A stretch of DNA of 44,594 bases from an uncultured Bacteroidota bacterium. Its GTDB lineage: Bacteria > Bacteroidota > Bacteroidia > Flavobacteriales > Flavobacteriaceae. Below the pieces are notes generated by a model. That model worked only from the letters and a program-made list of their open reading frames with translations, was not told the DNA's origin and did no database searches. How positions within the stretch are numbered: position 1 is the stretch's first letter; each line of letters starts with the position of its first letter. The DNA lies in the NCBI GenBank assembly GCA_902517245.1, contig CABYBK010000006.1, forward strand, positions 1 through 44,594. Reading direction: 5' to 3'. Below are positions 10,238 to 20,288 of the stretch, piece by piece. Both the position numbers and the translations under genes were made by a program.

Positions 10238-11617
10238 TTACGAATTTAAAATTAACTTTTTAGTTAAATGCTGAAATCTCCAAAAAAGAAGTACTGCTGA
10301 AGCGGTTAGGCCTGAAAGTAATCCTATCCATATGCCTATTGCACCAAGATCAGTTTTTATACCCAAATAAAAGGAAACAGGAATACCAAATATACCATAA
10401 GAGAAAAAAGTTATAAAAGCAGGAATATTAACATCTTGAAGTCCCCGAAGTGCACCTAGAACTACCGCTTGAAGTCCATCGGAAATTTGAAAAAAAGCAG
10501 AGGCAATTAATAATGAAGAGGCAATAGCAACTACTTCCTGAACATCCTTTATCTGTAAAAGATTATTATCATTTAAATATATCCAGGGAAGGTAATCGCT
10601 TGTTAATAGAAAGAAAAGACAAAAAACTATATCAAAAATAAAAATGAGTAAAAAAATAGAGTATGCTATTCGTTTTAGAGAAATAAAATCTTGCCTTCCT
10701 TTTTGGTTCCCTACTCGAATCATTGCGGTAACACTTAGGCCCATCGCAAACATAAATGTCATAGATGAGAGATTTAAAGCTATTTGATTGGCTGCTTGTG
10801 GATTTTTCCCTAAAAAACCCGAAATCCATACAGCAACCGTAAAAAATAAAACCTCAAAAAACATCTGCAAAGCAGATGGGAAGCCCAGTTTAATTATTTT
10901 TCTGATTAAATGTAAATCAGTTATTCTGAATCTTAAATTTGTTATATATGCCTTAAATCGAATATTAAATTTAATATATAGTGCAATGAATATCAACATG
11001 AAACACCGAGAAAAAAGTGTTCCTATTGCAGCCCCTTCTACCCCCAACTTTGGGAAAATCCAAAATCCAAAAATTAAAAAATAGTTTAAAATAATATTTA
11101 TAACGTTTCCAAGTAATGTTGCATACATTGCTGGGTGAGTATGCGACAGACCCTCAGAAAATTGCTTAAAACCTTGAAAACAAATTAAAGGAATTAAAGA
11201 AATTCCTACCCATTGCAAATATGGGTATGCTAAAACAACAACCTCATCAGGTTGCTCCATTTGAAATAAAAGAGGCTTACTAACTGAAACGCATAATGAA
11301 AGAAAAATACCTAAAAAAACACATAAAAATAAACCATGAATAAAGATATTCCTGCCCTGGAATATGTCCTTCATACCATCAGTCTCTGCAATTAAAGGAG
11401 TAATAGCTGTTGAAAAACCAATACCTAAGGACATTGCAACAAAGAAAAAACTATTACCCAAAGAAACTGCAGCCAATTCAGCTGTTCCTAATTGACCAAC
11501 CATAATATTATCCACGAGTTGAACCATGGTATGCCCCAAAAGGCCAATTATTACAGGATAAGAAAGATTCAGATTAAACTTAAATTCTTTAGTGTATTGA
11601 TTAAGCATTTGGAGCAT
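10238..11617 (-). CDS. MATE-family efflux transporter
   Basis: 12-TM-like protein with GHTMVQLVDNIMVGQLGTAELAAVSLGNS and IGTLFSRC motifs. Confidence 0.93.
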   Translation of the reverse strand: MLQMLNQYTKEFKFNLNLSYPVIIGLLGHTMVQLVDNIMVGQLGTAELAAVSLGNSFFFVAMSLGIGFSTAITPLIAETDGMKDIFQGRNIFIHGLFLCVFLGIFLSLCVSVSKPLLFQMEQPDEVVVLAYPYLQWVGISLIPLICFQGFKQFSEGLSHTHPAMYATLLGNVINIILNYFLIFGFWIFPKLGVEGAAIGTLFSRCFMLIFIALYIKFNIRFKAYITNLRFRITDLHLIRKIIKLGFPSALQMFFEVLFFTVAVWISGFLGKNPQAANQIALNLSSMTFMFAMGLSVTAMIRVGNQKGRQDFISLKRIAYSIFLLIFIFDIVFCLFFLLTSDYLPWIYLNDNNLLQIKDVQEVVAIASSLLIASAFFQISDGLQAVVLGALRGLQDVNIPAFITFFSYGIFGIPVSFYLGIKTDLGAIGIWIGLLSGLTASAVLLFWRFQHLTKKLILNS

Positions 11618-11629
11618 TAACCTTAAAAT

Positions 11630-13009
11630 TTAAAATCCATACTGATCTACAATATATATTAAGCTTGTCATTGCTGCTGCCCCCAACTCTAGTTCTCTTT
11701 TGTTAATTGCCTCGAAAGTATCATTAGCAGAGTGATGATAATCAAAATACCTTTGTGAGTCGGGTCTTAATCCTGAAAGAACTATTTTACCGTTTTTTAA
11801 AGGGCCTATATCTGATCCACTTTCACCTAAAGTAAAATGGTCGATCATATACGGCTCAAAATAAGTTTTCCAGGATTTGATTTTTTTAAACTGCTTTTCA
11901 TTAGCTTCAAAAGCAAAACCCCGAGGTGAAAATCCACCTGCATCTGATTCTAAAGCAAAAATATGATTTTCATTTTTCCTTTTAGTATTTTCAGCATATG
12001 TTATACCTCCTCGCAAACCATTTTCTTCATTCATATACAATACCACTCTAATAGTTCTTTTAGGCTGATAATTCATTTGCTTAAACAAGTTTAAAACTTC
12101 CATAGACTGTACAATTCCGGCACCATCGTCATGAGCACCATCACCCAAATCCCATGAGTCAAGATGTCCACCAACTAATATAATCTCTTCAGGAAACTCA
12201 TTGCCTTTTATTTCACCAATTACATTGTGTGATGGTACGTCAGGATAATTCTTACAATCTTGTTTTAGATAAAAGTAAAGATCTTTATTTAGCGACAACA
12301 TTGAACTCAATAATTGAGCGCCATTAGTACTAATAGCCGAAGCTGGAATCCTCATTTTATTTGGTAAATTACCATAACGCATATTTCCTGTATGAGGGTA
12401 ATCATCCATTCTTAAGTTCATTGAACGAACAATAACACCAACTGCACCAAGTCGAGCAGCTTTAGAAGCACCATTAGACCTTTGATCTACAGTTTTTTTA
12501 TAAGCTTCAAATGTATTTATTAAGTCAGGTGGCATTGGCCTGTTATAAAAAACAAATTTACCTCTAATCTTTTCCTCACCTAAAACCTCTAATTCTGAAA
12601 AATTTTTCACCTCAACTACTTTTGCTCTTAAACCAGCTGCAGGTGTGGCAACTGATCCTCCTAAAGCACAAACTGGAACATTCATACTCATACCTGGTCC
12701 AGTAATTATACTTGCATACTCAAAAGTTCCTCTTACCCATTTTGGCACCATTATATCCTCTAAATATACCTTGTCAAGGCCCATTTCATTGAGTTGTTGA
12801 TTCCCCCAGATTACTGCACGCTCAGCGTTAAGTGAGCCAGAGAGTCTTCCCCCTATCTGATTGGATAAATGATCTAACCAGTCATAAGATTTCCCATTAG
12901 TCAAAGCTTGATGAAAAATTTTTTTGATTTGTTGTTTATGGACCTCACTTTGTCCTGAAAGAAGTTGATAATTTAAAAGTACTAGGAAAGTAAGTACACT
13001 AATTTTCAT
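11630..13009 (-). CDS. Secreted M28-family metallopeptidase
   Basis: Signal peptide; VGGHLDSWDLGDGAHDDGAG, LYMNEENGLRGG, SGSDIGPLK, HHSANDTFE metal/catalytic motifs. Confidence 0.93.
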   Translation of the reverse strand: MKISVLTFLVLLNYQLLSGQSEVHKQQIKKIFHQALTNGKSYDWLDHLSNQIGGRLSGSLNAERAVIWGNQQLNEMGLDKVYLEDIMVPKWVRGTFEYASIITGPGMSMNVPVCALGGSVATPAAGLRAKVVEVKNFSELEVLGEEKIRGKFVFYNRPMPPDLINTFEAYKKTVDQRSNGASKAARLGAVGVIVRSMNLRMDDYPHTGNMRYGNLPNKMRIPASAISTNGAQLLSSMLSLNKDLYFYLKQDCKNYPDVPSHNVIGEIKGNEFPEEIILVGGHLDSWDLGDGAHDDGAGIVQSMEVLNLFKQMNYQPKRTIRVVLYMNEENGLRGGITYAENTKRKNENHIFALESDAGGFSPRGFAFEANEKQFKKIKSWKTYFEPYMIDHFTLGESGSDIGPLKNGKIVLSGLRPDSQRYFDYHHSANDTFEAINKRELELGAAAMTSLIYIVDQYGF

Positions 13010-13015
13010 AAATTT

Positions 13016-14179
13016 TTATTTTGGTGCAAATTGAATAATATTTTCAGCACTCACAGGATTATCACCTAATATCATTAAACGTTCAATGACGTTTCTAAGT
13101 TCTCGAATATTTCCTGTCCATGGGTATTTGTTGAGTTTTTCTAATGCTTCTTTTGTAAAAATCTTTTTTTCTATTCCTTGTTCTTTAGAAATCAAACTAA
13201 CAAAATATTCAGTTAGTATTGGAATATCTTGTTTTCTACTAGATAATGAAGGAACATGAATCATAATAACTGCTAGACGATGGTATAAATCTTCTCTAAA
13301 TCTTCCCTCTAAGATCTCTTGTTTTAAATCTTTATTTGTTGCTGCAATAACTCTCACGTCAACTGAAATATCTTTTTCATTACCAACACGTTGTATTTTT
13401 TGCTCTTGCAGAGCTCGTAAAACTTTGGCCTGCGCAGCTAAGCTCATATCAGCAATTTCGTCTAAAAAAAGTGTCCCCATATTTGCAGCTTCAAACTTTC
13501 CTGAACGATCTTTAGCTGCAGATGTAAATGCACCCTTAACATGTCCGAAAAGCTCACTCTCAATCAATTCAGAAGGTATAGCAGCACAATTTACTTCAAT
13601 AAAGTTATTTGAACTTCGATTACTTTGTTGATGAAGCTGATGTGCAACAAGTTCTTTTCCAGTTCCGTTTTCACCTGTTATTAAAATCCTAGCATCAGTA
13701 ATAGCAACTTTTGAAATCATTTCCCTCATTTCTTTTACAGCTTTACTCTCGCCAATTATCCTAAATTTTTGAGCTACTTCACGTTTTAGTTTTTTATTTT
13801 CATTACGTAATGATTTATTTTCTAATGCATGCCGAACTGCGGTAAGTAGACGGTTTAAGTCTGGTGGTTTGGAAATAAAATCATATGCTCCTAGCTTCAT
13901 TGCTTCGACTGCAGTCTCAACGTTTCCATGTCCGGTTAGCATTATAAATGGGGTACTAATTTTTTTACTATTAGCTTTTTGGAGCACTTCAATACCATCC
14001 ATGTTAGGCATTTTTATATCACAAAGAACCAAATCAAATGTCTCTTTTTCTAAAAGATTTAAACCTTTTTTACCATCTATAGCTTCTGTGATTTCATACT
14101 GTTGATCCTCTTCAGTTAATATGCGAACCAAAACTCTGCGAATTGGTTCCTCATCTTCTATTATTAATATTCGAATCAT
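13016..14179 (-). CDS. Receiver-AAA+ response regulator (NtrC-like), no C-terminal HTH, GAFTSA loop
   Basis: DLVLCDIKMPNMDG receiver Asp; Walker A ITGENGTGKEL; GTLFLDEIADM; GHVKGAFTSAAKDR; ends shortly after the AAA+ lid (RELRNVIERLMILGDNPVSAENIIQFAPK). Confidence 0.93.
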   Translation of the reverse strand: MIRILIIEDEEPIRRVLVRILTEEDQQYEITEAIDGKKGLNLLEKETFDLVLCDIKMPNMDGIEVLQKANSKKISTPFIMLTGHGNVETAVEAMKLGAYDFISKPPDLNRLLTAVRHALENKSLRNENKKLKREVAQKFRIIGESKAVKEMREMISKVAITDARILITGENGTGKELVAHQLHQQSNRSSNNFIEVNCAAIPSELIESELFGHVKGAFTSAAKDRSGKFEAANMGTLFLDEIADMSLAAQAKVLRALQEQKIQRVGNEKDISVDVRVIAATNKDLKQEILEGRFREDLYHRLAVIMIHVPSLSSRKQDIPILTEYFVSLISKEQGIEKKIFTKEALEKLNKYPWTGNIRELRNVIERLMILGDNPVSAENIIQFAPK

Positions 14180-15024
14180 TGCAATGATTTTGGTGGATTT
14201 AAGAAACTAATAGTACGCTGTGGAAAAGGAATTTCAATTTTTTCTTTCTTAAAGGCTCTAAAAATCGAGTATCTCAATTCACTTTTAACAATATTTGATT
14301 CAAAACTACTTTTGAGCGCAAAAAAAAGTTGAAAATTTAAAGCATTATCCCCAAAATCTTCAAATATTACAAAAGGTTTAGGGTTCTCAAGAATTTTTTT
14401 GTTTTGAGCTGCTAAATCCAATAATATTTGAGTGACTTGATCAATATCTGTCTGGTATGAAACTCCAACAGCAACACTTTCTTTTGTTATAACTCCATTT
14501 TCAGTCCAATTAAAAAGAGTGGAAATTAAAAATTTGTGATTCGGAATTATCAAAACCTTGTTTTCTCTGGTAACTGCTCTTGTTGTTCTAAGCTTAATAT
14601 TTTCTACTTTTCCAACTTGTCCTTCAACTTCGATTATGTCTCCCACATGAACCGATTGATCTACTAAAATAAAAATCCCAGAAATAATATCTTGTATAAA
14701 AGTTTGTAAAGCTAGACCTACTCCAACTAGCAGGGCTGCTGAGGCCGCAAATATCGCCGTAACATTTATGCCGATATTTTGAAATGTAAAAAGTATTACA
14801 ACAATGTATATGAAGTAATTAATAAAAGAAAAAATACTTCTAAATTTTATTTTGGCGTCATTTGACAGGGTACGATAAATAATTTTTTTAAGAAGTTTGA
14901 GTAAGAGTGAGGTAATAATAAAAACTAAAGTGACAATCAAAATCGATCTTGGAGAAAAAGAAATAGAATCACCTATAGTGAATTTATGATTGAAGAAATC
15001 TAAAATATTATTAATAACCTTCAT
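14176..15024 (-). CDS. MscS-family mechanosensitive ion channel
   Basis: VGVGLALQTFIQDIISGIFILVDQSVHVGDIIEVEGQVGKVENIKLRTTRAVTRENKVLIIPNHKFL; 4-nt overlap with downstream response regulator. Confidence 0.93.
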   Translation of the reverse strand: MKVINNILDFFNHKFTIGDSISFSPRSILIVTLVFIITSLLLKLLKKIIYRTLSNDAKIKFRSIFSFINYFIYIVVILFTFQNIGINVTAIFAASAALLVGVGLALQTFIQDIISGIFILVDQSVHVGDIIEVEGQVGKVENIKLRTTRAVTRENKVLIIPNHKFLISTLFNWTENGVITKESVAVGVSYQTDIDQVTQILLDLAAQNKKILENPKPFVIFEDFGDNALNFQLFFALKSSFESNIVKSELRYSIFRAFKKEKIEIPFPQRTISFLNPPKSLQ

Positions 15025-15037
15025 ATGAGAGTAAAGT

Positions 15038-15076
15038 TACTATAAAAACAAAACCCACCCTTGTGAAAGGATGGGA
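15038..15076 (-). terminator. Predicted intrinsic terminator downstream of dnaJ (minus strand)
   Basis: Minus-strand stem CCCATCCTT-TCAC-AAGGGTGGG (one G-U) followed by TTTTGTTTTTATA. Confidence 0.7.
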
Positions 15077-15164
15077 AAAAATTGCTATGAAAAAGAAAAA
15101 TAATACTAATATGTAATTACTAGTATTAACCCAAAGATATTATTTTTTTTTAATTCTTACTATT

Positions 15165-16265
15165 TTAAGCAAACATATCCTTTACTTTTTCAAAAAAGGA
15201 TTTATCTGATTTTTCAGGATGAGGAATAAAATTACTATCTGACTGCATTTTTTCAAAAAATTGGCGTTGCTCCTTGCTTAAAGTTTTTGGCGTCCAGACA
15301 TTTACATGGACTAACAAATCTCCATTTGCATAACCATTTACACTTGGTAATCCTTTACTTCTTAGCCGAAGAGTTTTCCCAGATTGAATACCAGGCTCAA
15401 GCTTGATTCTAGCCTTACCATCAAGTAATATTAAATCTTTGGAGATCCCGAGTACAGCCTCAGAAATACTTATATAAAGGTCATAGTGCAAGTGATTACC
15501 CTCTCTAATAAATACGTTGTTAGGTATTTCTTCAATCAAAACCAATAAATCTCCTGGGACACCACTAGATGCAGCATCGTTACCTTTTCCACTCACCTTC
15601 AATTGCATTCCCTCTTCGACACCTGGGGGTATTTTTATTGATACTGTTTCTTCTTTTCTAATCATACCCTGGGCGTCTGAACCCGAAGGACGGTTTAATA
15701 ATACTTTTCCACTTCCGCCACAGCTAGAGCAGGTAGCAGCGGTTTGCATCCGACCCAAAATAGTATTGGTGATTTTCATTACTTGACCTTTTCCATTGCA
15801 AGATGAACAAGTGCCATACTCCACTCCTTGTGCTTTTACTTTTCGGGGAACTTTAATTTTCTTTTCAACACCGGTAGCAATCTCCTCTAAAGTCAACTTA
15901 ACTCGAATGCGCATATCAGAACCTTTAGACCTTCTTTGTCCTCCACCTCCAAATCCACCACCAAATGCACTTCCAAAAATATCACCAAATTGGCTAAAAA
16001 TATCATCCATGTTCATGCCACCCTGTCCAAAACCTTGCGCACCTTCAAAAGCTGCATGGCCATATTGGTCATATTGATTTCTTTTATCCTGATTTCCTAA
16101 AATTTCATAAGCCTCGGCAGCTTTTTTAAAATTAGCTTCAGCTATTTTATCATTTGGATTTTTGTCTGGGTGAAATTCAATAGCTTTTTTTCTGTATGCC
16201 TTTTTTATCTCAGATGAACTGGCATTCTTAGAAATTCCTAATATGTCATAATAATCTTCCTTCAT
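15165..16265 (-). CDS. dnaJ: Chaperone DnaJ
   Basis: J domain KEDYYDILGISKNAS...HPDKNP, G/F-rich region, CXXCXGXG zinc motifs (some reduced), substrate-binding C-terminus. Confidence 0.96.
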   Translation of the reverse strand: MKEDYYDILGISKNASSSEIKKAYRKKAIEFHPDKNPNDKIAEANFKKAAEAYEILGNQDKRNQYDQYGHAAFEGAQGFGQGGMNMDDIFSQFGDIFGSAFGGGFGGGGQRRSKGSDMRIRVKLTLEEIATGVEKKIKVPRKVKAQGVEYGTCSSCNGKGQVMKITNTILGRMQTAATCSSCGGSGKVLLNRPSGSDAQGMIRKEETVSIKIPPGVEEGMQLKVSGKGNDAASSGVPGDLLVLIEEIPNNVFIREGNHLHYDLYISISEAVLGISKDLILLDGKARIKLEPGIQSGKTLRLRSKGLPSVNGYANGDLLVHVNVWTPKTLSKEQRQFFEKMQSDSNFIPHPEKSDKSFFEKVKDMFA

Positions 16266-16267
16266 AA

Positions 16268-16783
16268 TTATTGGCCTACGACTACTTTTGGATATCGAAT
16301 AATACGATCACCTAATTGGTAACCAACTTCTATAATATCAATGATTTTACCTATTTCGTCTTTACTAGGGGCTGGGATTTGTGTAATTGCCTCATGAAGC
16401 TCAGAATCAAATTCGTCACCAATTTTCGCTTCAGTTGGATTTAAACCACTGTTCTTTAAAGTTTCATTGAACTTGTTAAAAATTAATTGAAAGCCCTCTT
16501 GATCAACTGATCCATTCTCTTTCTCTATTTGCTGATTTGCTCTGTTAAAATCATCTAGTATTGGGATTAAATCATTAATCACCTCTTGATTTGCTGTTTT
16601 GTAAAGTTCGATACGCTCTTTAGATGTTCTTTTTTTATAATTTTCAAATTCGGCAAAGAGTCTGAGGAATTTTTCTTTTTCCTCTTTTATAACAAGATTC
16701 AATTCCTTAATTTGAGGGTCTTTTTTGGGTTTAGTTACCCTTTTCTTTACAGTCTTTTTTGGGGCTGATTTTTTTGTCATCAA
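16268..16783 (-). CDS. grpE: Nucleotide exchange factor GrpE
   Basis: LRLFAEFENYKKRTSKERIELYKTANQEVINDLIPILDDFNRA and C-terminal GYQLGDRIIRYPKVVVGQ; immediately upstream of dnaJ. Confidence 0.95.
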   Translation of the reverse strand: MMTKKSAPKKTVKKRVTKPKKDPQIKELNLVIKEEKEKFLRLFAEFENYKKRTSKERIELYKTANQEVINDLIPILDDFNRANQQIEKENGSVDQEGFQLIFNKFNETLKNSGLNPTEAKIGDEFDSELHEAITQIPAPSKDEIGKIIDIIEVGYQLGDRIIRYPKVVVGQ

Positions 16784-16842
16784 ACTTAATTTATAAACAT
16801 TCTTTTACAAAAGTTTTGCCAGATTCAAAAAGTGTCAAAATG

Positions 16843-17766
16843 TCATAATTTTGAACTATTAAAAATATCATACATTGCTTTGTTTATTTCAGGATGTAAA
16901 AATTTATATTTTTCATCTATTACTTTTTTAGCACTAATCCAATGACTATCTAAAACTAAACTACTCATTTCACCTATTAAAATTTTAAGTAAAATTTTAG
17001 GGATTGGAGGTAAAAAATAGGGCCGTTTTAAAGCTTTTGATAAGGCTGAAATAAAATCTACTTGGTTTACTGGATTTGGAGAAACAACATTGTATACTCC
17101 TTCCCATTTTTCACGACAAGCTTTAAAAAATATACCTACAACATCCGAAATATGAATCCATGACTGACCTTGATTACCATTACCGAATGCCATGCCTAAA
17201 CCAAAAGATGTTGGTATTTTTAAAGGACTTAAAACACCTCCTTCATTACTCAAGACTAGCCCAATTCTCATTTTAGTTACACTTATTTTTAGTGAAGAAA
17301 ATAAATCAACTTCATTTTCCCATGCAATAACAACTTTTTCCATGAAAGAATTAGGATAAACTTTAGCTGTTTCTGTAAATGTTTTTTCTAAATCCGAGGG
17401 ATATATTCCTATTGCAGAAGCTGCAATAATTTGTTTAACATGATGTTTTCCTTGAATTTTTTTTAAACTTGAAATCAATAATCGTGTAGATTCTATACGA
17501 CTAGAATAAATCAATTTTTTATGAGAGGTTGTCCAAAGTTTTGATATACTTGCACCTGTTAAATGAATAATTATATCTACTCCTAAAAAGCAATTAGTAT
17601 CTATATCTCCTTTCAACAGGTCCCAGTAGAATCCTTTAGCGTTATCAAAACAATTTATCTTAGATTTTCTTGAGGTTAAAAAATTAATTTTAAAACCTTG
17701 AGATAAAGCACTTTTGACAAGTGATCGGCCAAGTAAACCAGTTGCACCCGTAATAAGTATTTTCAT
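16843..17766 (-). CDS. TIGR01777-family epimerase/SDR protein
   Basis: ITGATGLLGRSLVKSAL; VDIIIHLTGASIS..W; SRIESTRLLISSL; NVVSPNPVNQVDF. Confidence 0.9.
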   Translation of the reverse strand: MKILITGATGLLGRSLVKSALSQGFKINFLTSRKSKINCFDNAKGFYWDLLKGDIDTNCFLGVDIIIHLTGASISKLWTTSHKKLIYSSRIESTRLLISSLKKIQGKHHVKQIIAASAIGIYPSDLEKTFTETAKVYPNSFMEKVVIAWENEVDLFSSLKISVTKMRIGLVLSNEGGVLSPLKIPTSFGLGMAFGNGNQGQSWIHISDVVGIFFKACREKWEGVYNVVSPNPVNQVDFISALSKALKRPYFLPPIPKILLKILIGEMSSLVLDSHWISAKKVIDEKYKFLHPEINKAMYDIFNSSKL

Positions 17767-17789
17767 TATTTTTTTTTAAAAATAAACAA

Positions 17790-18470
17790 TTACTCCTTTA
17801 CTGCCCTTAACATTTCCCTCTTACCTGGTGGACCTGGTAATCGAAAAACCTTGAAGCCGGCTTTTTTTAAACCTCTTCTAACGCTTCCCTTTGCACAATA
17901 GCTAACCCATACTCCACCTGGATTTAGTAATTCAAAACATTTTCTCATAAGATTTGGTTCCCATAGCTCTGGTTGTGCATTATAACCGAATGCATCATAA
18001 AAAATTATATCAAAATAATTTTGAGATTTAAAATTTTCAAAACAAGTTTGTTTTTTTGCAATTCTAAAATAAGGAGATAGATCTTGAGCCTGTTCCCAAA
18101 TTATCGATGAGAACTTTTTAAAATTCATGGAGATATATGAACTATCAAAAAACTTATCATATTCAAGTATTTTGGTTTCCTCGATTGTCATTGGAAATGG
18201 TTCAAGAGACGTATAATCTATTGATTTTCTGATTTTATTGGATTCCACAAAACTCATATAAGCCATCAAGCCGGTACCATATCCTAGCTCCAAAATATTA
18301 CATTCACATTGGTTTCTTTTTTGAAACCAATAGTTTAAACCTTCGTTTAAATAGACGAAATAGGATTCTGTTACTGCTCCATATAAAGAATGATAATTTT
18401 CTTTCAAATCATCAATTCGATATGTTATAGAACCATCTTCGGTTATAATTTTCCTTTTAATGTAATCCAT
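17790..18470 (-). CDS. mnmD: MnmD-type tRNA 5-methylaminomethyl-2-thiouridine methyltransferase
   Basis: NILELGYGTGLMAYMSF, DIIFYDAFGYNAQPELWEPNLM, GGVWVSYCAKGSVRRGLKKAGFKVFRLPGPPGKREMLRA. Confidence 0.92.
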   Translation of the reverse strand: MDYIKRKIITEDGSITYRIDDLKENYHSLYGAVTESYFVYLNEGLNYWFQKRNQCECNILELGYGTGLMAYMSFVESNKIRKSIDYTSLEPFPMTIEETKILEYDKFFDSSYISMNFKKFSSIIWEQAQDLSPYFRIAKKQTCFENFKSQNYFDIIFYDAFGYNAQPELWEPNLMRKCFELLNPGGVWVSYCAKGSVRRGLKKAGFKVFRLPGPPGKREMLRAVKE

Positions 18471-18604
18471 AAAGGGATTATAAAATCAAGTCAACACGAA
18501 TTTATTTTTAATTATTGAATAGATATCAAAAATTATTGTAATTCTTAATCTTGACCTCTTGTTTTATTTTAAAAAAAACTAATTTTACTTATTATTTTTA
18601 TAAA

Positions 18605-19654
18605 GTGATAAAGATTCAAAAAATTAAAAAATCAAAAATCGAGAGTGTAAATTTCGATGACCTAGTTTTTGGAAAAACATTTACTGATCATATGTTTATT
18701 TGTCACTATAAAAATAATGAATGGCTAACACCTGAAATTAGACCCTATCAACCATTAAAATTAGACCCTTCTGCTAGTGTTTTGCATTATGGACAGGCAG
18801 TTTTTGAAGGCATGAAGGCGTTTAAAGATAGTCAAGAAAAGATATGGCTCTTTAGACCTGACCAAAATTTCGAAAGAATAAATCGTTCTGCTCATCGTCT
18901 TCAAATACCTGAGTTTCCAAGAAAATACTTTTTTGATGGAATTAAAAAACTTGTAAAACTTGAACAAGCTTGGATAAAAAAAGGAGAAGGAAATTCATTA
19001 TACATAAGACCATTTGTTTTTGCAAGTCAGCCTACAGTTCAAGCAAGTGCCTCAGATGAATATATTTTTATGATTATATGTGCTCCTGTAAGTACATACT
19101 ATTCAGGAGGTGAAATTAATGTTTTAATTGCAGAAGAATATAGTAGGGCTGCTAATGGTGGTGTCGGATTTGCTAAAGCAGCAGGAAATTATGCTGCGCA
19201 ATTTTATCCAACCTCCGAAGCATTGAAAAAAGGATTTCAACAAATTATCTGGACTGATGCTAACAATCATGAATACTTAGAAGAAGCCGGAACAATGAAT
19301 ATTTTTTTCAAAATAAATGATTCGTTAATTACAGCTCCCACAAATGATAGAATTCTTGATGGTGTTACGCGTAAAAGCATTATTGAAATTGCAAAAAGCA
19401 ACGGCATTAAAGTTGAAGAACGGCCAATTAAAGTAAGTGAAATTATACAAGCACATGAAAACGGAAATCTTCAAGAAATTTTTGGAACTGGTACTGCTGT
19501 CGTGGTATTACCAATAAAAAGTTTTTCATACCGTGGTGTATCATATAAAACAAATGGAATTGACGAATTAGCAATCGCTCTAAAAAAACAATTAATAGGT
19601 ATTCAGTATAATCAACTTGAAGATTTATTTAATTGGACAGTTAAAGTTGATTAA
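18605..19654 (+). CDS. ilvE: Branched-chain amino acid aminotransferase (start revised to GTG at 18605; ORF track starts at 18551)
   Basis: VFEGMKAFKD, YIRPFVFASQPTV, AKAAGNYAAQFYP, EAGTMNIFF, TRKSIIEIAKSNGIKVEERP. The first 18 residues of the longer ORF are atypical, and the in-frame GTG begins the usual N-terminus. Confidence 0.9.
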   Translation: MIKIQKIKKSKIESVNFDDLVFGKTFTDHMFICHYKNNEWLTPEIRPYQPLKLDPSASVLHYGQAVFEGMKAFKDSQEKIWLFRPDQNFERINRSAHRLQIPEFPRKYFFDGIKKLVKLEQAWIKKGEGNSLYIRPFVFASQPTVQASASDEYIFMIICAPVSTYYSGGEINVLIAEEYSRAANGGVGFAKAAGNYAAQFYPTSEALKKGFQQIIWTDANNHEYLEEAGTMNIFFKINDSLITAPTNDRILDGVTRKSIIEIAKSNGIKVEERPIKVSEIIQAHENGNLQEIFGTGTAVVVLPIKSFSYRGVSYKTNGIDELAIALKKQLIGIQYNQLEDLFNWTVKVD

Positions 19655-20043
19655 ATTTCTTTTAAAATTTTTTCAATATTGGGTTTAAAATAATTAGGGC
19701 CCTTCAAAACTTTTCCATCCTCACGATATATTGGCTTACCGTCTGCACCAAGCTTGCTCATATTACTTTTCTGAATTTCATCAAAAATAGATTCAATCTT
19801 ATCCTGAAAACCGTGAGCAATAATAGTTCCACATAATATATAGAGCATATCACCAAGGGCATCTCCAATTTCTATAATATCATTTGCTTTAGCAGCCTCT
19901 AAGTATTCCTCATTTTCTTCTTTCATTAAATCAAATCTTAATTTAGAGATTGCATGGGGTAAATTAGCCTTTGGCTTTTGTTCTACTCCAAGTCCAAAAG
20001 CATTATGAAAATCAATAACCGCCTGAATAGGTTTTTTTATCAT
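19651..20043 (-). CDS. MazG-like nucleotide pyrophosphohydrolase
   Basis: LMKEENEEYLEAAKANDIIEIGDALGDMLYILCGTI = EExxE...DxxxD motif. Confidence 0.88.
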   Translation of the reverse strand: MIKKPIQAVIDFHNAFGLGVEQKPKANLPHAISKLRFDLMKEENEEYLEAAKANDIIEIGDALGDMLYILCGTIIAHGFQDKIESIFDEIQKSNMSKLGADGKPIYREDGKVLKGPNYFKPNIEKILKEI

Positions 20044-20099
20044 ATTTTATTTCTGTGTTAATGGATTTATTATTTCTAATTTAGTTAAAAATATTAGAG

Positions 20100-20288
20100 A
20101 TGTTTTCATTTGGTCAATTGATTTTTGGAATATGTTTTTTTGTTGTTTTTGTTATGATAGCAATATTATCGTACAAAGCTGATAAAAAGCAACAACCACA
20201 ATATTTTAAGGGTAGCTATAAGATTCTAATTGGTTTCCTAATTGCATTTAGTTTGTTGTTGTTAGTTAAATTTATTACAAAACAATGA
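20100..20288 (+). CDS. Small membrane protein
   Basis: Two predicted TM segments; ATGA overlap with downstream crcB supports translational coupling. Confidence 0.75.
   Translation: MFSFGQLIFGICFFVVFVMIAILSYKADKKQQPQYFKGSYKILIGFLIAFSLLLLVKFITKQ

Noticed and set aside
15517-16077. Two plus-strand ORFs (15517..15786, 15796..16077) opposite dnaJ
   Set aside because: Antisense to the Gly-rich and zinc-finger region of dnaJ; composition is a mirror of Gly-rich coding (Pro-rich).
20044-20099. Fluoride riboswitch upstream of the crcB pair
   Set aside because: Only 56 bp of AT-rich DNA with no crcB-motif-like conserved core.
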